Assembly: GCA_022385805.1 (NCBI GenBank)
Contig: MU277710.1
Location: 247,454-272,749, forward strand
Length of the DNA: 25,296 bases
DNA from: Pilatotrama ljubarskyi
Lineage: Eukaryota; Basidiomycota; Agaricomycetes; Polyporales; Polyporaceae
Reading direction: 5' to 3'
Below, piece after piece: positions 19,003 through 25,296 of this stretch (its first letter is position 1; every line of letters starts with the position of its first letter). The notes beneath the pieces were generated by a model that ran no database searches, was not told where the DNA came from, and saw nothing but the letters and a program-made list of their open reading frames with translations. A program made the translations under genes and the position numbers.

Positions 19003-19937
19003 GGGAGGAATGAACCTCCCAGACTCCACTATCGGCTCCCCGGTGGTCGATTACGACGTGGTGACTGACGAGGCGAGGCGCGTACGGGGATTCGATGGCG
19101 TCGTCGCCTTCGGGATACGGTACGTCGGCTGCTCCGTTGGCTGCTCGGCGACTTCTCTAGATCACTCACCTTTGGTGCATACTAGGTGGCTTGCACGTGT
19201 AGCCAGTGCGAGCTACGAGCCTCACAGCACATCGTGCATCATGCAGCTCCACCATCCCGACAGTCCTGAGTTGAACGTCGAGAATAGTACCACCGTAGTG
19301 GTGACCTCTCTCTCGGACGTCTACTGACTTACTGGTTTCCTTGTCCTGCAGCAGTACTGCTCGATCAAATTCCTATGTGAAGTTAAAACCGCGCTATGAT
19401 ATAGATGGTGTAGATTATGTTCATGGAACGGATGGCGATTAAGCTCTGCGCAGTTGTGCAGCCATTTTTCATGGTGGTGGGATCATTGATTTCGGATGAC
19501 CGCGGCCTTGTCCGGGCGCCTATGGCTCCCGCGGCTTCTACACGAGTCTACGATGTCTGAGTGTGCGAATGGAGACGCTGCCATTTCATCTGACCACCTC
19601 GACAATGATACCACCTGTACACGGCCGACGAGCACGACGATGGCGGTCGAGCAGTGGCTGGAGCAGGCGAGAGGAGCCAGACTGGGTGGGGAGGGAGCCA
19701 TAGACGGACAGGCCACGTGCGGAAAAAGGCGACAAGCATTTAGCCGGGTCGTACGACAACCGCTCGCGGGGCCGCCGAAAAATCCGGGAAGCAGGTAATA
19801 AAACCGCCCACGGCCTCCCCCACGCTCGCCACGGCGGTTGTCTCTTGTCTCTCTTGCCCTCTCTTCTTGGCCCGGACCTCTGCTCGACACGCGGGACTTC
19901 ACTGAACTTGACGCCGACGCTCACGACCACCGCCAAC
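19003..19937. other. Intergenic region between GPI18 and ERG25
   Basis: 935 bp with no recognised gene. It holds a 12-bp palindrome AGCAGTACTGCT (19350-19361), an E-box CACGTG (19714-19719), a TATA-like AATAAAA (19797-19803) and a long pyrimidine-rich leader just before ERG25. Confidence 0.5.
19714..19719. promoter_or_regulatory. E-box CACGTG upstream of ERG25
   Basis: CACGTG, in GGCCACGTGCGG, lies about 220 bp before the ERG25 start. bHLH factors, including fungal SREBP (Sre1/SrbA), bind E-box-like sites in sterol gene promoters. The site is seen; sterol control here is inferred. Confidence 0.3.
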
Positions 19938-21116
19938 ATGAACTCGACGGCCGCGTCCGTGCATCCCACCGCGGAGATGCTCTACGCCAACACGGACTTC
20001 ACCCAGCTGAACTGGCTCGAGATGCAGTGGGTGAACTGGTACATGTGGATAGGGAACCCCATCATCGCGACGGGCCTCATGAGCTTCCTCCTGCACGAGG
20101 TGCGTACATTCGCGCGTTCTGGCACGCGCTACTAGACGCCGTCCTGACTCTTCGCTAGATTGTCTACTTCGGGAGGTGCATCCCGTGGATCATCATCGAC
20201 GCGATTCCGTACTTCAGGAAGTGGAAGCTCCAGCCTAACAAGATCCCGACGCCCCAGGAGCAGTGGGAATGCACCAAGCAGGTCCTCTTTTCGCACTTCA
20301 TGGTTGAGCTCCCCGTGGTACGTTTCTCTCACCCCCTCTGCCCACGCCCCGTCCGTGCTGAGACACCGTTCTTTGGTAGATCTGGCTCTTCCACCCGATG
20401 GCGGAGGCGTTCGGCATGATGACCTGGCAGGTGCCCTTCCCGTCGTGGCGGCAGCAGCTCCCCCAGATCGCGTTCTTCTTCGTGTTCGAGGACATGTTCC
20501 ACTTCTTCGCGCACCAGGCGCTGCACTGGGGCCCGCTCTACAAGAACATCCACAAGATCCACCACAAGTACTCGGCGCCGTTCGGTCTCGCGGCCGAGTA
20601 CGCGCACCCCGCCGAGGTCATGATACTCGGCACGGGCACCATCGCCGGCCCCCTGCTCTACTGCTGGTTCCGCCAGGACCTGCACATCTTCACGGTCTAC
20701 ATCTGGATCACCCTCCGGCTCTTCCAGGCTATCGACGCGCACAGCGGCTATGGTACGTGTCCTGTTTGTCCGCGTCGCCAGGACGGTGCACTGACGATTT
20801 GTTCGCCGTAGACTTCCCCTGGTCGCTGCAGCACATAATCCCCTTCTGGTCGGGCGCGGAGCACCACGACTTCCATCACATGGCGTTCGTGAACAACTTC
20901 TCGACGTCGTTCCGGTGGTGCGACCGGCTGTTCGGGACCGACGACAAGTACCGCGCATACCGCGCGCGCATCGAGAAGATGAAGAAGCTGAACCTGTCGC
21001 CCGAGGAGTACGCGAAGATGGAGCGCACGATGATCGCGGAGGCCGAGCGGGAAGGCCTGCGTGCCGAGGCGGAGGTCGAGCAGTACTCGTTCAGTGGGAA
21101 GAAAAAGACGGCGTAA
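19938..21116 (+). CDS. ERG25: C-4 methylsterol oxidase (methylsterol monooxygenase)
   Basis: The predicted protein has 332 aa in four exons: 19938-20099, 20159-20317, 20380-20752 and 20812-21116. It is a di-iron ER membrane enzyme that oxidises the C-4 methyl groups of 4,4-dimethylsterols in ergosterol synthesis, with Erg26 and Erg27. The three histidine boxes of the fatty acid hydroxylase superfamily are all present: EDMFHFFAHQALHW (His148, 152, 156), HKIHHK (165-170) and EHHDFHH (249-254). HSGYDFPWS spans the intron 3 junction and confirms it. The C-terminus ends KKTA, a KKXX ER-retrieval signal. The C-terminal extension after residue ~285 is charged and helical. Introns are 59-62 nt. The start follows a CT-rich leader with CCAACATGAA. 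Confidence 0.95.
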
Positions 21117-22513
21117 GGGCCCTTCCACGGCGAGTTTGGCGGAGTGGGCGTTTCTTAGGTTGGCCGTTCCCCGCGTGTTGGGGTAGAGGAGGTTTTTGCA
21201 AGGATATTCTATCATAGAGGCAATGTTCACATACCCGCTGCTTTCCATCTATAATCGCATAATGTACCTCTAACTCCACAACACAGACCCCATGCTCAGC
21301 GTTGGAGAAGGTGTGCGCGACCGACGCCCAGCGAGGCGCTCATCCACTTCGCAGACGAATGGTACGCAGGATGCACTGACATGGCCGACTCGGAGAACCT
21401 GACGGAGCTCTCAAGTTCGGAGAGGAAAGACGTCACGCGTCACGCCACCGCCTGCCGGGATGAGAGGAGGTTCCGACCCACCGGGCATCGCGGGCGCGGC
21501 AGCCGGCATCCTATCCACGACCACCCGCTCCACTTACCTTCCTCAGGGGAGGAGGGCCCGTCGGAGTACCGCCGGGCTTGTCTGAGTTTAATCATCGGTT
21601 TTGTTGTATCTGACTGTAGGGCATGGCTTTCATTGGGAAGGCATATATAGTACTTACGAGCTCGGACGGGGCGGGTGCAGCAGGCGCATCGCACAATAGA
21701 GCGGCTGGGTGTCGTGTCTGCAGAGATGTGCTTCTTGTCCTCCACGGGGTTATTGACCTGCCGTGAAGCGACGGGTGGGATAGCGGGCGTCGATGGAGGC
21801 GACCGACTCAGGCGCCTGGTGCGGAGGTTCTGCGATCATGAGCCTTCCCAGAGTCACCTCGGACACCTCTCAGGCTGGGAACCGGAGACAGTCATCGAGC
21901 CCGGTCGATGCCTGGTCTATGCATACCGGTTGTCACTGGTACCGGCTCAGACATTTCCTGGTGTCGTGGCGGCGCAGCAGGGGTAGACCGCCGCATACGC
22001 AAGGTAGGAAGGGACGACGCGAACGACGCTGACGTTCAACCTCAAGAGTGTGCGGTGTTACGGAGCAATCTTCGGCTACACTCCTGCATGCATTCTAGGT
22101 GAGGGGGGCGCGGCGTATTCTGCGGGCAAGCAAGAGAATACGGACGTTCAAGTGCAGATTCGGAGGCGATTCCCCCAGCGTTGCATGCAGCTTGTCTTCT
22201 CTAGGCAGATGGTGAGTGTGACCCTACTCTCGACTCGGAGTCATCACTCACTGACACTCACTCCTTTCGGTGGCGGAAACGCCTCCAAATCGCTACTTTG
22301 AACGACCGGTCTAACGCCGCTCTAGGAGACATGATAGTCTTCGCCGTCGACAAAATCTGAGCGGCGAAAAGCTCCACATCTGACCTATATAATGAGAATG
22401 TTCATGCTACAGGAAGCATGCAAAGCCCGTCCACTTCCCCGTCCCAGTTCTCCGCCTCTGCACAATTCTAGCAACCTCCCGACCTGTGAAGTTACGCACT
22501 GCAGCCACCCCTC
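21117..22513. other. 1.4 kb intergenic region between ERG25 and the P450
   Basis: No protein family, tRNA or repeat is recognised on either strand. The right end holds a TATA box (TATATAAT, 22386-22393), 121 bp before the P450 ATG. A second TATA-like GCATATATAG at 21641-21650 has no gene after it that I can support. Confidence 0.5.
22386..22393 (+). promoter_or_regulatory. TATA box of the P450 gene
   Basis: TATATAAT lies 121 bp before the ATG at 22514, followed by a pyrimidine-rich leader. Confidence 0.5.
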
Positions 22514-24843
22514 ATGGCGGCGTTCGCTTTTGTTTCCTCTGGTATCGCTTGGAAGGCGCTCACTGGCATAGTCCTCGCCCTGTTGGCCGTCGTCGTATGG
22601 GGACTCACTTCCGTCCTTCTGCGGAATCGAAAGTCTCCGCTACGGATCGTTCCTGGCCCGCCCAGTCCGAACTGGCTGCTCGGAAACCTGAAGGAGCTGA
22701 ACGATTCAGAGGACGACGTGATACTGGATACGTGGGCGGCTACATATGGCAAAGTCGTCCGCCTGAACGGGTTCCTAGAGGTACGTATTCCACCGTGTAT
22801 TTCAGCGTTTCACAAGCTGATCCATAGATGTGCCTGTGTCCGTGCAGAGTCCTCTTATACTCATCGCAGATACGAGGGCGCTGCATCACATCTTCTCGCA
22901 TTCTTCGGAGTATCTGAGGCCAGAGTATATCCGCCGCGAGTTGTCAAAGCTACTCTGCGAAGGTTCGGAACTCCTCTTAGCCATCACTATGTTGCCATTG
23001 ATCTCATTGATCGCACCCGCTAGGTCTCGTGTGCACAGAAGGTACACTGCCCAACACGACTTCTCCTGAGCTGAGAGTACTGACCAGGAGCGCTTGTGAT
23101 AGGCGAGAAGCACAAGCAGCAGGTGGGAACTCAAGCCGTTTGCCGGCCACTGGCAATACTAGCTTGCTAACTTGACCTGGGGCGAGAGCAGAGACGGCTT
23201 TTGGTAAGCGGTCTTTCACCCTAGTTGAGGAGTCTGCCACACAATGATCCGTTCAGAATCCAGCCTTTGGACACGCCCAGGTCCGCGACGCGACAAGCAT
23301 CTTTTTTGAGAAGGCCCTCGAGGTATGCGTATGCACTGCGTTCTACAAGGCAGTACGATGTCTAACGACGTTGCACACTACTCCCAGCTGCGGGATCAAT
23401 GGGCTGCACGAATCCAGGACGGGCAACAACTTGCTCGCATCAATGCCCTGCAAGGTCTCAACTCCGTGACATTGGACATCTTAGGGCTTGCAGGTTCATC
23501 ATGATCCTCTATAATACCCAAGCGACGTCCTAACCAAGCCCATGGCAGCCTTCAATCACGACTTCGAGGCACTGAACCTGGAGAAGAAGCACAACGAGCT
23601 GGCCGAGACTATGCAACGTGTTCTTAGCATGCCAGAGACAAAGCCTATGCTCCTCCTCCTGAGGAACCTCTCCCCGCATCTCAACTACCTGGTGAGACAT
23701 CTGTTGTGTCGCTTTGGCATCGCACACTGATATACATCTCACTGTCGTAGCTGGATCCAAACATGCCACTGGTCGACCACGCTGTTAGCCTGATGCGCCG
23801 TATAGGTGCACAACTGATCGCGAAGAGGAAAGCAGAGATTCTGTGCGAGATGGCCGAAAAGAATGGACCCGGTATTAAATACGATGCCAAGGAGAAGAAG
23901 GATGTGCTGTCGTTGCTTGTAAAAGCTAACATCGCGTCGGATACTGGTCCGGCCAGCCAGAGTATGTCAGACGAGGACGTCCTAGACCGTGAGTATCCTT
24001 TCTTCAATCACCTGGCGCCGTCCTCAGCATGAATTTGCAGAGATTCCGACGTACGCCTCACCCCGGTTGCCCACGCTCCCAGGTGCTCACCTCATAGCAG
24101 ATTCGTGGTCACAGGGCACGAGACCACTGGCAAGGCCGTGTCCTGGTGCCTGTATGCGCTTACACAGGCACAATCCGTACAGATGAAGCTGCGGGAAGAG
24201 CTATCCAAGGTGCATACAGAGAGCCCTAGCATGGAGGAACTCATGGGTTTGCCGTATCTCGATATGGTCGCACGGGAGACGCTCCGCCTCTACGCTCCTG
24301 TGACTTCAACAGCGCGGGTCGCGACTCAGCCCGACATTATCCAACTTAACACGCCGTTCATCGGGCGTGATGGTCGGGAGCACCATTCTATCAAGTAAGT
24401 GTCGTAGTTCGCCCAGATGGTGGGAGATGCTGACGGCGTGGTCAGGGTGCCCGAGGGTACGGCATTCTTGATATCAATCACGGCGCTGCACAGGTCCAAA
24501 GAGTTGTGGGGGGACGATGCTCTTGAATTCAGGTGCGTCATATCGCGCTACTTGGAGACCGCGCTGATATCGACCGCTACACAGGCCTGAACGCTGGGAG
24601 AATCCACCCGAAGCCGCTGCAGATATTCCCGGGGCATGGGGACATCTTCTCACATTTGGCGGGGGCCCCAGAGCCTGCATCGGATACCTGATACGGCAGG
24701 CGAGGACGAGACGCCAGAGACGATATGGGGGGAAAATGTACCAGCTCAAAGCCGAGGAGACGTTGCCCCAGCCCGAGGGTGCTTATATTGAGTACTGTAA
24801 CTCTGAGCTTATCTCGTGTATCTTACTAGCACTAACAAAGTAA
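22514..24843 (+). CDS. Cytochrome P450 monooxygenase, abnormal C-terminus
   Basis: The predicted protein has 544 aa in 13 exons: 22514-22780, 22848-22962, 23024-23041, 23103-23122, 23192-23203, 23257-23322, 23388-23493, 23549-23691, 23751-23988, 24041-24050, 24101-24394, 24446-24532 and 24585-24843. It is a microsomal-type P450 with an N-terminal membrane anchor and the proline hinge PGPPSPNW. Other motifs are EGEKHKQQRRLLNPAFG in the C-helix region, the I-helix VTGHETT (335-341), ETLR (391-394), RPERW (459-463) and the haem loop [10 protein letters not shown] (Cys490). Exons of 18, 20, 12 and 10 nt are needed to rebuild conserved motifs. After CIGY the usual L-helix and C-terminal sheet are absent. 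About 50 unrelated residues run to the stop at 24841, so this may be a recent pseudogene. The substrate is unknown; the style resembles expanded basidiomycete families. Confidence 0.82.
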
Positions 24844-25296
24844 CTACGCATAACGGAAGCGCTCGTATGGTGCTCGTAACAAATACCCCCCTCTCAAGAA
24901 TCGTGTCCTCACGATTCCACGAGTACGTCTTCAACTAGTCCTAGAGTCCAATATTGTTTAGTACAGTATTTTTGCCACCCATTCCATGCTTTATCCCAGA
25001 CTGTTTCTGTTGTTGAACTAGGCGCTTAGTAATAGCAGCATAGTCAACCGGTCGCACTTAGTCATAGGTGCTGACACACGGACAATAGAGTTCGTGGCTG
25101 GTAGATACTGGATAGTTCTAGCACAGCCACATATACAGTAGTATATAAGACCGCTCTGTAGGAGCGGACCTCTAAGTCGCTTTCTTCTCTCAACCACTAC
25201 GTGTGCCTCTATCAAGTGCTCCACAGGTAAGCTGAGCCTAGCGGGCTTTCCGCTGCGTGCCAAGCCCTGCTCAACAGGTTATGAGCCCTGCTTGAT
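24844..25296. other. Right edge: spacer with possible promoter of the next gene
   Basis: No gene is recognised. A TATATAAG box at 25142-25149 is followed by a 6-bp hairpin (CCGCTC at 25151-25156, GAGCGG at 25162-25167), a CT-rich stretch and a GTAAGC donor-like site near 25227. This looks like the start of a rightward gene whose coding part lies beyond the window. Confidence 0.4.
25142..25149 (+). promoter_or_regulatory. TATA box near the right edge
   Basis: TATATAAG is followed by a pyrimidine-rich region. No ATG-led protein is visible before the window ends, so the target gene is unknown. Confidence 0.4.

Noticed and set aside
20329..20958. A 209-aa open frame on the minus strand
   Set aside because: It is antisense to the ERG25 exons with the histidine boxes and crosses their introns; its composition is that of a shadow frame.
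9577..24843. A classic secondary-metabolite gene cluster
   Set aside because: There are oxidases and a P450 but no backbone enzyme (PKS, NRPS, terpene cyclase) and no pathway regulator, and housekeeping genes GPI18 and ERG25 lie between.
1..25296. Transposons, CRISPR arrays, or long tandem repeats
   Set aside because: I saw no transposase or reverse transcriptase motifs, terminal repeats, or spaced repeats. Short CAG runs near 4127 simply encode leucines of the methyltransferase on the minus strand.

Overview
The window reads as GC-rich nuclear DNA of a filamentous fungus, most likely a basidiomycete (Agaricomycete-like). Genes are densely split by short GT-AG introns, mostly 50-75 nt. The tRNA genes have introns just 3' of the anticodon and T-run Pol III stops. 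The gene families fit: Aur1-type IPC synthase, Erg25, Gpi18, tafazzin, and questin-oxidase-like proteins. I rebuilt nine protein-coding gene models by joining reading frames across splice sites; all keep frame from ATG to stop.

Layout, left to right. Positions 1-3735 hold no gene I recognise, but several good intron signals on the + strand and a perfect 12-bp hairpin suggest at least one unresolved spliced gene. Then a membrane-anchored methyltransferase (3736-4582, -) and inositol phosphorylceramide synthase AUR1 (5044-6447, -). AUR1 is divergent from a tafazzin/TAZ1 acyltransferase (6966-8285, +). Intron-containing tRNA-Met(CAT) follows on the minus strand at 8589-8691.

The central block is two tandem paralogous questin-oxidase-like genes (9577-11389 and 15148-16980, both +). 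They enclose tRNA-Glu(CTC, -) and an NCS1 nucleobase/allantoin-type permease (12336-14349, +). tRNA-Val(CAC, +, with intron) closes the block at 17152-17252. To the right come GPI mannosyltransferase 2 (GPI18/PIG-V, 17559-19002, +), C-4 methylsterol oxidase (ERG25, 19938-21116, +) and a 13-exon cytochrome P450 (22514-24843, +). The P450 loses family similarity just after its haem-binding cysteine.

How the genes fit together: AUR1, TAZ1, GPI18 and ERG25 all act in core membrane-lipid or GPI-anchor synthesis and look like housekeeping genes. The permease plus two questin-oxidase-like genes, bounded by tRNA genes, looks like an inserted or locally duplicated accessory module. All three of its genes have a TATAAG box 56-98 bp before the ATG. 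The permease also has two GATAAG sites, suggesting nitrogen control. A second theme is micro-exons: exons of 10, 12, 13, 18, 19 and 20 nt are needed to restore conserved motifs in three unrelated genes, and ordinary gene prediction would probably miss them.
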